A DNA stretch of 5,629 nucleotides from Lysobacterales bacterium (lineage in GTDB: Bacteria; Pseudomonadota; Gammaproteobacteria; Xanthomonadales; Xanthomonadaceae), in assembly GCA_020442545.1 (NCBI GenBank), contig JAGRJX010000170.1, forward strand, positions 1-5,629. The letters run 5' to 3'. The translations under genes were made by a program, and so were the position numbers. Positions 1 to 5,130 of this stretch are shown in pieces. The notes under the pieces are model-generated. The model was not told the DNA's origin. It saw only the letters and a list, made by a program, of their open reading frames with translations, and made no database searches. Position 1 is the stretch's first letter. Every line of letters begins with the position of its first letter.

Positions 1-175
1 GAACTGTCGAAAACCCCGGCTCCGACTCACGGACCCGCGAAGCGGGCGCGAACGTGGGGTGTCCTTCTCTTTACCTACATTTCTCTTGGACAAGCAAGAG
101 AAAGCAGGTCGGTCGCCGAAGGCGAACGAAAGCTCTTGCTCTTCAATGTCGAAGCCTCGGCAATCGGTAACCGGG
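1..175. repeat. Non-coding stretch with three consecutive stem-loops, probable interspersed repeat
   Basis: I see no credible coding sequence here. Three hairpins follow one another. The first is CCCGC/GCGGG with a GAA loop at 34-46. The second is a nine-pair stem, TTTCTCTTG (80-88) with CAAGAGAAA (95-103), extended by ACCT (73-76) with AGGT (106-109) across a small internal loop. The third is TCGCC/GGCGA, again with a GAA loop, at 113-125. From memory, the text around the middle hairpin (a pyrimidine-rich arm, GGACAAGCAAGAGAAA, then GGTCGCCGAAGGCGA) resembles intergenic sequences that recur in Xanthomonadales genomes. That resemblance is unverified. The stretch lies just past the 3' end of the yjdF-like gene, so it could also help end that transcript, although none of the stems is followed by a clean T-run. 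Confidence 0.55.
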
Positions 176-808
176 TCATAACCTCAACCCCAACTGCCGA
201 TCATGCAATCGCGCCCACAGCAGCTGCGAAACAATCGACCCGCACAGCGCCAGGAACATGTCCCACTGCGTGTCCCAGATGTCGCCTTGCGTGGCGAGGT
301 AGGCATCGGCGTCGCCGCCCATGAGGACCGCCGCCCACCATTCGATCAATTCGAAGAAGGCACTGAAGCTGAGCGCGGCCGCGCAGACCAGATAGAACAG
401 CCAGCCGCCCGGCTTCAGCGGCGTCAGTCGCAGCAAGAGCTCGCGGGCGAGGATCGCCGGGATGAAGCCCTGGGCGAAATGGCCGAGGCGGTCGTAGTTG
501 TTGCGCACCAGGTCGAAGGACTCGCGGAACCAGTCGCCCAGCGGCGTCAGCGCGTAGGTGTACTTGCCACCGTAGATCAGGATGACCATGTGAATGGCGA
601 TCAGCCACAGCAGCAGGCGAGTCAGCGGGAAGCGCTTGTCGGTTGCGATCATCAGCGGGATCGCGGCCAGCACCCAGATGATCTCCATGAACCAGGTCAG
701 CCGGTCATTCGGTGCGATGCCCGACCAGACCAGCACGGCAATGACCATCGCCAGCAGGAACCACTTTTCGCCGCGAGTCGCCGTACCCACCACTCCGGTT
801 GCTGTCAT
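176..808 (-). CDS. yjdF: YjdF/DUF2238-family inner-membrane protein
   Basis: This 210-aa polytopic membrane protein matches the E. coli YjdF type (DUF2238) in length and motifs. Hydrophobic segments lie at about residues 15-33, 40-56, 63-80, 112-127, 136-160 and 182-199. Family-like conserved blocks are YDRLGHF (105-111), the acidic-aromatic FFELIEWW (151-158) and GDIWDTQWDM (175-184). The conserved His, Glu and Asp residues lie in or next to membrane segments, which suggests a functional site, but the family's biochemical role is not established and I assign none. The ATG at 808 is preceded by GGAG seven bases upstream, which supports this start. The gene is divergent from the diguanylate cyclase across about 100 bp and ends beside the left-end hairpins. 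I am confident of the family; using the yjdF symbol rests on family resemblance only. Confidence 0.88.
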   Translation of the reverse strand: MTATGVVGTATRGEKWFLLAMVIAVLVWSGIAPNDRLTWFMEIIWVLAAIPLMIATDKRFPLTRLLLWLIAIHMVILIYGGKYTYALTPLGDWFRESFDLVRNNYDRLGHFAQGFIPAILARELLLRLTPLKPGGWLFYLVCAAALSFSAFFELIEWWAAVLMGGDADAYLATQGDIWDTQWDMFLALCGSIVSQLLWARLHDRQLGLRL

Positions 809-855
809 CGGCGATCTCCGTCATTGGCCAGCGGCCAGTCTGCCACAGCGTGCGG

Positions 856-875
856 GCAGTGTTGCCGTACACTGC
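856..875. promoter_or_regulatory. Perfect 7-bp inverted repeat in the yjdF/cyclase divergent gap (candidate operator)
   Basis: GCAGTGT (856-862) and ACACTGC (869-875) are perfect inverted arms around a 6-bp spacer, TGCCGT. The dyad lies within the 101-bp divergent gap, 34 bp before the cyclase ATG and 47 bp before the yjdF ATG. That position suits a dimeric regulator able to act on either promoter. The half-site does not match the CRP, LexA or FNR consensus, so I name no regulator. I see no convincing -35/-10 pair nearby. A transcribed hairpin in a leader RNA is the other reading. Confidence 0.45.
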
Positions 876-909
876 AACCACGTTTGACTTTCTCCAGTGC
901 AGGGCCCTG

Positions 910-2073
910 ATGCAGTTCGATATCGCCACCGCGATGCTGATGGACGCCATCATGACCCTGCTGGTCGGCCTGCTGATGCTGCTGGTCAGCACCTCGTTGC
1001 CGCGAAGTGAACGGCCGATGTTGCGACTCTGGGGTTTGTCGGATGTGCTGATTGCCATGGCGCTGGTCGGCTTCGGCCTGCGCGCCGTGATTGGCGAGCC
1101 GGCCAGCGTGATGGCAGGCAATGGCCTGCTTCTGCTCGGCCTGGGCTGCCAGTTCAACGCGCTGCGCCGCTTCCGTGACGGCAACGCCAACCTGCTGTGG
1201 ATGCTGCCGGGGCTGCTGGTCGTGCTGCTGCTGCTGTGGCTGAGCTCGGCGGTGTGGCCGATGCTGCAGCTTCGCGTTCTGTTTATCTCGCTGGTGATTG
1301 CCGCGGCCGGCGTGGTGATTGCGCGCGAGGCCTGGTGGGCGCGCGGCGGTGAGCCGATGCTGTCGGCCACCATCACGGCCGCCGTGTTCGCCTTGATGAG
1401 CCTGTTCCTGCTGGGGCTGGGCATTCGACAGCTGTTCGGCGAGCGCGCTGCCGGGCTGTTCGAGACCGGCGGGCCGATTCCGGTACTGGCGCTGGCAGGT
1501 GGCGGCCTGATTCCGCTTCTGGCCGCCGTGTCGTTCCTGCTGATGTGCGTGGAGCGCAGCCTCGCCCGTTCGGGCCGTCTGGCGGTGACGGACAGCCTGA
1601 CCGGCCTGCACAATCGTCGCTGGATCATCGACGCTACCCAGCGTCAGCTGAATCGCCGCTTTCGGCCGGAAACCCGCACGGCGGTGCTGCTGATTGACCT
1701 GGACCACTTCAAGCAGATCAACGACGGCCATGGTCACCTGACCGGTGACGCGGTGCTGCGCGCGGTCGCTGAACGGATGGAGGCCGTGCTGCGCGGCGAT
1801 GACGCGCTGGCTCGTCTGGGTGGGGAAGAGTTCCTGGTGCTGATGGAGGGCGCGGATATGGTTCGCGCCATGGAGGTCGCCGAACGCATCCGCGCCGCAG
1901 TGGCTGCGCCACCCCTGCAATTCGGGGACAAGGCGCTTTCGGTCACCCTGTCGGTGGGGGTAGCCGTGCAGGGTGAGCAGGGCGAGACCACCAATGAACT
2001 TCTGCGTCGCGCCGACCGCGCCCTGTATCGCGCAAAGGAAGCGGGTCGCAACAGCGTGTGCAGCGAAGCGTGA
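910..2073 (+). CDS. Membrane-anchored diguanylate cyclase (GGDEF domain)
   Basis: This 387-aa protein should condense two GTP into cyclic di-GMP. The N-terminal half is hydrophobic, with about seven likely helices near residues 9-29, 42-61, 69-84, 94-115, 121-139, 150-172 and 192-214. I do not recognise it as a named sensor domain. The GGDEF domain covers about 224-385. It starts with the usual DSLTGLHNRR (228-237), carries the metal-binding Asp263 in LIDLDHFK, has N271-D272 for guanine contact, and has the signature GGEEF (304-308). An R-x-x-D inhibitory site (R295-D298) lies exactly five residues before the signature, so product feedback inhibition is likely. No EAL or HD-GYP domain is present. 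I chose the ATG at 910 because AGGG lies five bases upstream and the first membrane helix follows at once. The in-frame ATG at 799 would run into the divergent yjdF start and adds a non-hydrophobic leader. Confidence 0.92.
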   Translation: MQFDIATAMLMDAIMTLLVGLLMLLVSTSLPRSERPMLRLWGLSDVLIAMALVGFGLRAVIGEPASVMAGNGLLLLGLGCQFNALRRFRDGNANLLWMLPGLLVVLLLLWLSSAVWPMLQLRVLFISLVIAAAGVVIAREAWWARGGEPMLSATITAAVFALMSLFLLGLGIRQLFGERAAGLFETGGPIPVLALAGGGLIPLLAAVSFLLMCVERSLARSGRLAVTDSLTGLHNRRWIIDATQRQLNRRFRPETRTAVLLIDLDHFKQINDGHGHLTGDAVLRAVAERMEAVLRGDDALARLGGEEFLVLMEGADMVRAMEVAERIRAAVAAPPLQFGDKALSVTLSVGVAVQGEQGETTNELLRRADRALYRAKEAGRNSVCSEA

Positions 2074-2103
2074 GCTGTGCTGCGTCGTGCGGTGCTGTCG
2101 CCT

Positions 2104-2568
2104 TCAGCGCATCGCGTTCAACGGCAGGCCGCCCGGCGATTTCACCGTGCGCAGCACGAAGCTGGTGTTGACGTCGGCAACGCCGCCGGATGTCAGCAGG
2201 CGATCCAGCAGCACCTGCGAGAAATGGTCGAGATCGACGACCACAACCTGCAGCAGGTAATCCATGTCGCCGGTGAGGGCGTAGCAGGCGACCACTTCGT
2301 CCCAGCGTTCGATGCGCTCGACGAAGCGGGTGATCGAGGCCGCGTCGTGCGCCGACAACTGCACGCGGACAAAGGCCTGCAGGCCGAGGCCAAGCTTGAT
2401 TGGGTCCAGTTGCGCCAGGTAACCGGCGATGACGCCGTCGGCTTCCAGTTTCTGCACCCGGCGCAGGCAGGCTGACGGTGACAGACGTACTTTTTCGGCC
2501 AGCTCGGTATTGCTGATGCGGCCGTTGCGCTGCAGCTCGCGCAGAAGCGAAATATCGGTCTTGTCCAT
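2104..2568 (-). CDS. Lrp/AsnC-family transcriptional regulator
   Basis: This 154-aa protein has the standard length and two-domain plan of the Lrp/AsnC family. Residues 1-50 are the winged helix-turn-helix: it begins MDKTDISLLRELQRNGRISN, and the recognition helix lies in RLSPSACLRRVQKLE (28-42), followed by the wing DGVIAGY. Residues from about 65 form the RAM ligand-binding and oligomerisation domain, with the family motif TGDMDYLLQV (99-108) and the C-terminal LRTVKSPGGLPL (139-150). The ATG at 2568 is chosen because the family's N-terminus starts there; upstream codons to 2742 are open but look like promoter DNA. No strong Shine-Dalgarno is visible. The gene is divergent from phhA across 133 bp of palindrome-rich DNA. 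I infer that it controls phhA and itself in response to an amino acid, probably aromatic; the ligand cannot be read from sequence. It converges on the cyclase gene with 30 bp between stops and no clear terminator. Confidence 0.92.
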   Translation of the reverse strand: MDKTDISLLRELQRNGRISNTELAEKVRLSPSACLRRVQKLEADGVIAGYLAQLDPIKLGLGLQAFVRVQLSAHDAASITRFVERIERWDEVVACYALTGDMDYLLQVVVVDLDHFSQVLLDRLLTSGGVADVNTSFVLRTVKSPGGLPLNAMR

Positions 2569-2585
2569 GGTTTTACGCGATGAAA

Positions 2586-2598
2586 CGTCAAATTGACG
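2586..2598. promoter_or_regulatory. Palindrome CGTCAA-A-TTGACG in the lrp/phhA gap (candidate operator)
   Basis: Six-base perfect arms surround a single central A, with an AT-rich middle (CAAATTG). The site lies 17 bp upstream of the Lrp-type gene's ATG, so protein bound here would sit on that gene's leader or core promoter. This fits autorepression, which is common in the family. The TTGACG arm also resembles a -35 box, but no -10 is found at the right distance on either strand. Confidence 0.45.
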
Positions 2599-2611
2599 CA
2601 ATAATGTTGCG
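2597..2611. promoter_or_regulatory. 15-bp palindrome CGCAA-N5-TTGCG, candidate Lrp/AsnC operator
   Basis: Perfect five-base arms flank an AT-rich 5-bp centre (TAATG). The length, the dyad form and the AT-rich core match what is known of Lrp/AsnC sites, which are about 15-bp imperfect palindromes. The site overlaps the end of the palindrome at 2586-2598 by two bases. A second copy with the same GCAA-N5-TTGC core is centred exactly 40 bp away at 2637-2651, close to four helical turns. Such same-face spacing suits the cooperative binding of Lrp octamers. Confidence 0.5.
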
Positions 2612-2629
2612 CTATCATCGTGTTTTACT

Positions 2630-2651
2630 GCAACAAAGCAACAAACTTGCG
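2630..2651. promoter_or_regulatory. Tandem GCAACAAA repeat overlapping a second GCAA-N5-TTGC palindrome
   Basis: GCAACAAA occurs twice in perfect tandem (2630-2637 and 2638-2645). The second copy forms the left arm of GCAA-N5-TTGC (2638-2650), the same core dyad as the site at 2597-2611. It lies just upstream of the GATAAT hexamer at 2664, roughly over the expected -35 position, where a consensus -35 is missing. A bound regulator here could either stand in for the weak -35 or block it. Confidence 0.45.
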
Positions 2652-2663
2652 TACCGACTCGCG

Positions 2664-2669
2664 GATAAT
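2664..2669 (+). promoter_or_regulatory. phhA: Candidate -10 box of phhA (GATAAT)
   Basis: GATAAT differs from TATAAT at one base and lies 32 bp before the phhA ATG, which would give a leader of about 26 nt. The bases 17 upstream (around 2641-2646, ACAAAC) do not resemble TTGACA, so the promoter would be weak without an activator. The adjacent dyad makes regulation by the divergent Lrp-like protein plausible. No experimental start site is known to me. Confidence 0.35.
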
Positions 2670-2701
2670 GAAGGACGATCCCGAAACCACGGAGCGCCGC
2701 C

Positions 2702-3589
2702 ATGGGCCAGCCACAACGCCTGGAAGCCAGCATGACCGACAAGGGCTATGTGCCGGTCTACGCCACCGGCGTGGTCGAGCAGCCCTGGGATGACTACAGC
2801 GACAGCGACCACCAGGTCTGGGCCGAGCTGTTCCGTCGCCAGCGCGAAGTCCTGCCCGGTCGCGCCTGCCGCGAGTTCCTGGAGGCGCAGGACACCATGG
2901 GCATGTCGGCCGAAGCGATCCCGAAGTTCAGCGATTTGAACGAGGTGCTGCGCGAGGCCACCGGCTGGACCCTGGTTGGCGTGGAGGGCCTGCTGCCCGA
3001 GCTGGACTTCTTCCAGCTGCTGGCCAATCGCCAGTTCCCGGTGACCTGGTGGATCCGCAAGCCCGAACAGCTCGACTACATCGCCGAGCCCGACCTGTTC
3101 CACGACCTGTTCGGCCACGTGCCGCTGCTGATGAACCCGGTGTTTGCCGACTACATGGCGGCCTACGGTCGCGGCGGCGTGAAGGCACACGGCATCGGTG
3201 CCGAAGCGCTGCAGCAACTCACGCGGCTGTACTGGTACACGGTGGAGTTCGGCCTGATCAACACCGATGAAGGCCTGCGCATCTACGGTGCCGGCATCGT
3301 CAGCAGCAAGGGCGAGTCGATCCACTGCCTCGAGTCCGACGCGCCCAACCGTATCGGCTTCGATCTGGAGCGCATCATGCGCACGCAGTACCGCATCGAT
3401 ACCTACCAGAAGACCTATTTCGTGATCGACAGCTACCAGCAGCTGTTCGACGCCACGCGTCCGGACTTCACGCCGATCTATGAGCGGGTGGCGGCGAAGG
3501 ACAACGTGCCGGCCGGCAATGTGCTCGACACGGACCGCGTGTTCAACCGCGGCACCGGCGAAGGCTGGGCGGACGGCGGCGACGTGTGA
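2702..3589 (+). CDS. phhA: Phenylalanine 4-hydroxylase
   Basis: This 295-aa cytosolic monooxygenase converts L-phenylalanine to L-tyrosine using O2 and tetrahydropterin at a non-haem iron. The iron ligands are visible: His134 and His139 in FHDLFGHVP (133-141), and Glu182 in YWYTVEFGL (177-185). Other family blocks are LLANRQFPVTWWIR (106-119), the active-site loop GAGIVSSKGE (196-205) and the C-terminal SYQQLFDAT (244-252). The length fits the bacterial single-domain form, which lacks the regulatory ACT domain of animal enzymes. GGAG lies seven bases before the ATG at 2702 and supports this start; MTDKGY at residue 11 is a possible inner start. The gene is divergent from an Lrp/AsnC regulator, its likely controller. 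The pterin-recycling dehydratase (phhB) often paired with it is not in the window, so it must lie elsewhere if present. The gene ends in a hairpin shared with the converging DUF2231 gene. Confidence 0.97.
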   Translation: MGQPQRLEASMTDKGYVPVYATGVVEQPWDDYSDSDHQVWAELFRRQREVLPGRACREFLEAQDTMGMSAEAIPKFSDLNEVLREATGWTLVGVEGLLPELDFFQLLANRQFPVTWWIRKPEQLDYIAEPDLFHDLFGHVPLLMNPVFADYMAAYGRGGVKAHGIGAEALQQLTRLYWYTVEFGLINTDEGLRIYGAGIVSSKGESIHCLESDAPNRIGFDLERIMRTQYRIDTYQKTYFVIDSYQQLFDATRPDFTPIYERVAAKDNVPAGNVLDTDRVFNRGTGEGWADGGDV

Positions 3590-3628
3590 CACGTCACGCC
3601 GGCAAGATGCCGGCCCGCAGACACGTCA
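3581..3628. terminator. Hairpin with direct-repeat flanks at the convergent phhA/DUF2231 junction
   Basis: A perfect GCCGGC/GCCGGC stem with an AAGAT loop (3598-3614) lies between the two stop codons. GACACGTCA occurs on both sides as a 9-bp direct repeat (3588-3596 and 3620-3628). The left copy runs into the phhA stop codon and the right copy contains the DUF2231 stop. GACGTGT (3581-3587) can pair either with the adjacent ACACGTC (3589-3595) or with the distant copy (3621-3627), which would close a larger cruciform-like structure around the inner stem. There is no T-run, so a classical intrinsic terminator is not proven. A bidirectional terminator or a REP-like element are both possible. Confidence 0.5.
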
Positions 3629-4042
3629 GTCCCGCCCCACGCCGTGTCCGTAAACCAGGCTGCCGCCGAGGTAGCCGGTGGCGAGCAGGCAGACCATGCC
3701 CAGTACGTCCAGGAACAGCACGATGCCGTCCGATGATGCCAGCGGCTCGGTGCCCACGCGCACAAACAGGCTGACCGCGAAGATCGACCAGCTGGAAAGG
3801 GCCAGCCCCATGTGCAGGTTGACCAGCCGTGCTGCCGGATGGCCGTCCGGCAGCCGCATCAGCTCGGCAAAGCCCGCCGCCGCCGCCGCCACGCCGCCGA
3901 CGCAGCCGACGACCAGCAGGGCCAGCGCCGCCGGCGGAAGCCAGGTCTGCGGCCACCACCAGCTGCCGACATCCGCAGCCACCGCAAGCGACCAGCTGCC
4001 AATCGGGAAATGCACCAGCGCCGGGTGCAGCGGGTGCCTCAT
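3626..4042 (-). CDS. DUF2231-family membrane protein
   Basis: This 138-aa predicted inner-membrane protein carries the hallmarks of DUF2231: an N-terminal HPALVHFPIG (6-15), a conserved His77 in NLHMG, and a C-terminal GGSLVYGHGVG (126-136). Four hydrophobic segments lie near residues 9-26, 37-58, 76-94 and 106-124. The conserved histidines in or near membrane helices have led to suggestions of metal or haem binding in the wider family, but no function is established. The ATG at 4042 overlaps the stop of the upstream 114-aa membrane protein as ATGA, which implies translational coupling and a shared role. Longer open frame upstream of this ATG is a shadow of that gene. A run of five GCC triplets (plus strand 3876-3890) encodes an Ala5 stretch in the second helix. 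The gene converges on phhA, with only a hairpin between the stops. Confidence 0.85.
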   Translation of the reverse strand: MRHPLHPALVHFPIGSWSLAVAADVGSWWWPQTWLPPAALALLVVGCVGGVAAAAAGFAELMRLPDGHPAARLVNLHMGLALSSWSIFAVSLFVRVGTEPLASSDGIVLFLDVLGMVCLLATGYLGGSLVYGHGVGRD

Positions 4043-4383
4043 GGCAGCAGGATGGCGGCGATCAGCACCGAAACACCAGCGACCGCGACGCCGGCATGGG
4101 TCAGGACCAGCTTCTTGCGGGCAACCTTTTCGCGGAAATGCAGCGATGCCAGATAGATGCCAAGCAGGGCGGCCGTGGTCAGCACGCACAGGGCAATCAG
4201 TGGCAACGTGGCCACGCCACTGGTGACCACGGCCGTGGCGAGCAGCCCCAGACCGCTGGCACCCAGCAGCATGTGCAGCAGCGAAACCACCCACGGCGCA
4301 AAGCGTCCGCGCAATACGAACGAGGCAAGGAACAGGCCGCCAACAGCAGCAATCAGGAACAGCAGCAGTGCATAGGTCAACAT
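4039..4383 (-). CDS. Small four-helix membrane protein, function unknown
   Basis: I do not recognise a named family for this 114-aa protein. It has four clear hydrophobic helices at about residues 2-22, 31-53, 57-80 and 94-112. Basic residues cluster in the loops after helix 1 (RGR, 25-27) and between helices 3 and 4 (REKVARKK, 84-91). By the positive-inside rule both loops face the cytoplasm and both termini face outward. GGAG lies seven bases before the ATG at 4383 and supports the start. It follows the sigma-factor gene by 45 bp on the same strand and overlaps the DUF2231 start by four bases, so the three genes probably form one operon. The context suggests either a membrane partner of the sigma factor or a target of it. 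The basic cytoplasmic loop is the only soluble patch of note and is too small for a classical anti-sigma domain. Confidence 0.8.
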   Translation of the reverse strand: MLTYALLLFLIAAVGGLFLASFVLRGRFAPWVVSLLHMLLGASGLGLLATAVVTSGVATLPLIALCVLTTAALLGIYLASLHFREKVARKKLVLTHAGVAVAGVSVLIAAILLP

Positions 4384-4428
4384 CAGTTTTCTCCAGGTGG
4401 AGGGCGCGCGCGGATCGCGACGCCCGGT

Positions 4429-5130
4429 TCAGGTGACTTCATCCAGCGATTCGATGCGCGCCATGACCCGGTCGGTCATCCGTTCGCAGCGTTGTCCAAG
4501 AAATTCGAAAGCGCCGTCGATGGCGGTGGTGATCTGGTCGTGCAGTTCGGCACGCAGACGCCGCCGCGCGCGGTGCAGGCGCGTTTTCACGGTTTCTTCG
4601 CGCAGATCAAGGGCCTCGGCCGTTTCGCGCACCGAACAGCCCTCGATATCACGCATGACGTAGACGGTGCGGAACGCGTCGGGCAGCTGGTCCACGGCGC
4701 GCTCCAGCAGATCGCGCAGCTGGCCTCGCGCGGCCACCTTGGCCGGGTCTTCGCCACGCTGCCGCGTCGGGAAGTGAATCAGCGTCGTGTCGCCGTGGTC
4801 GGGGTCCATGGCATCAAGCTCCAGCGTGGCATGCCGGCTCCGCAACCGCGCATACGCTTCATTGAGGGCGATCCGCGCCAACCAGGTGGACAGCGCCGAC
4901 TCGCCACGGAAGCTGTCGATCTTCCGGTAAGCCTGCAAATAGGCTTCCTGCACGACATCCTCGGCCTCCGCCTCATCGCGGATGACGCTGCGCACCACGC
5001 GGAAGATGCGCTGATTGCAGCGCTGCGTGATTTGCCGGAATGCGAATCTGTCGCCGCAACGGACCAGTCTCACCAGCTCACCGTCATCAAGGGCGGAATA
5101 GTCTGCGGCGGCAGGTGTTGCGTTGTTCAT
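4429..5130 (-). CDS. ECF-type RNA polymerase sigma-70 factor
   Basis: This 233-aa protein has the two ECF sigma domains. Region 2 spans about residues 27-96, with the core-binding and -10 recognition stretch DEAEAEDVVQEAYLQAYRKI (52-71) and then FRGESALSTWLARIALNEA (74-92). Region 4 spans about 140-195, with LPDAFRTVYVMRDIEG (149-164) and the helix-turn-helix SVRETAEALDLREETVKTRL (166-185) for -35 contact. An acidic linker lies between them. A C-terminal tail of about 38 residues (196-233) with FEFLGQRCERM extends past the minimal fold; similar F-x-G-x-R-C-(D/E)-R tails occur in proteobacterial relatives I recall. The ATG at 5130 is chosen because GAGGGAG lies just upstream; the in-frame TTG at 5145 would put that ribosome site inside the gene. 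Two small membrane-protein genes follow on the same strand. No zinc-finger anti-sigma is seen, so the signal input is unclear. Confidence 0.93.
   Translation of the reverse strand: MNNATPAAADYSALDDGELVRLVRCGDRFAFRQITQRCNQRIFRVVRSVIRDEAEAEDVVQEAYLQAYRKIDSFRGESALSTWLARIALNEAYARLRSRHATLELDAMDPDHGDTTLIHFPTRQRGEDPAKVAARGQLRDLLERAVDQLPDAFRTVYVMRDIEGCSVRETAEALDLREETVKTRLHRARRRLRAELHDQITTAIDGAFEFLGQRCERMTDRVMARIESLDEVT

Noticed and set aside
203..910. Long plus-strand open frame of 235 codons opposite the yjdF-like gene
   Set aside because: The product is a Gln/Arg-rich, low-hydrophobicity sequence typical of the antisense frame of a GC-rich gene. The minus strand codes for a clear DUF2238 protein over the same bases.
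2074..2103. Possible terminator between the convergent cyclase and Lrp-type genes
   Set aside because: The 30 bp between the stops holds no stable stem and no T-run that I can see.
2593..2618. TTGACG (2593-2598) and TATCAT (2613-2618) as a phhA promoter
   Set aside because: The spacer is only 14 bp, too short for a sigma-70 promoter, and TTGACG is already explained as an arm of a palindrome.
2569..2742. N-terminal extension of the Lrp-type regulator to an upstream start at 2742
   Set aside because: The Lrp/AsnC family begins at the helix-turn-helix domain (MDKTDISLLRE), and the extension would cross the palindromic promoter region and overlap the phhA start.
2615..3592. 325-codon minus-strand open frame opposite phhA
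   Set aside because: The product is His/Val/Gln-rich shadow sequence. phhA on the plus strand has all its iron ligands and a good ribosome site.
3876..3890. Run of five GCC triplets as a possible phase-variation tract
   Set aside because: Triplet gain or loss would keep the frame and only change the length of an Ala stretch in a membrane helix, which is common in GC-rich genes.
4043..4294. N-terminal extension of the DUF2231 protein to 4294
   Set aside because: The added residues are a shadow of the overlapping four-helix gene. The ATG at 4042 begins the conserved HPALVHFPIG block and forms an ATGA overlap.
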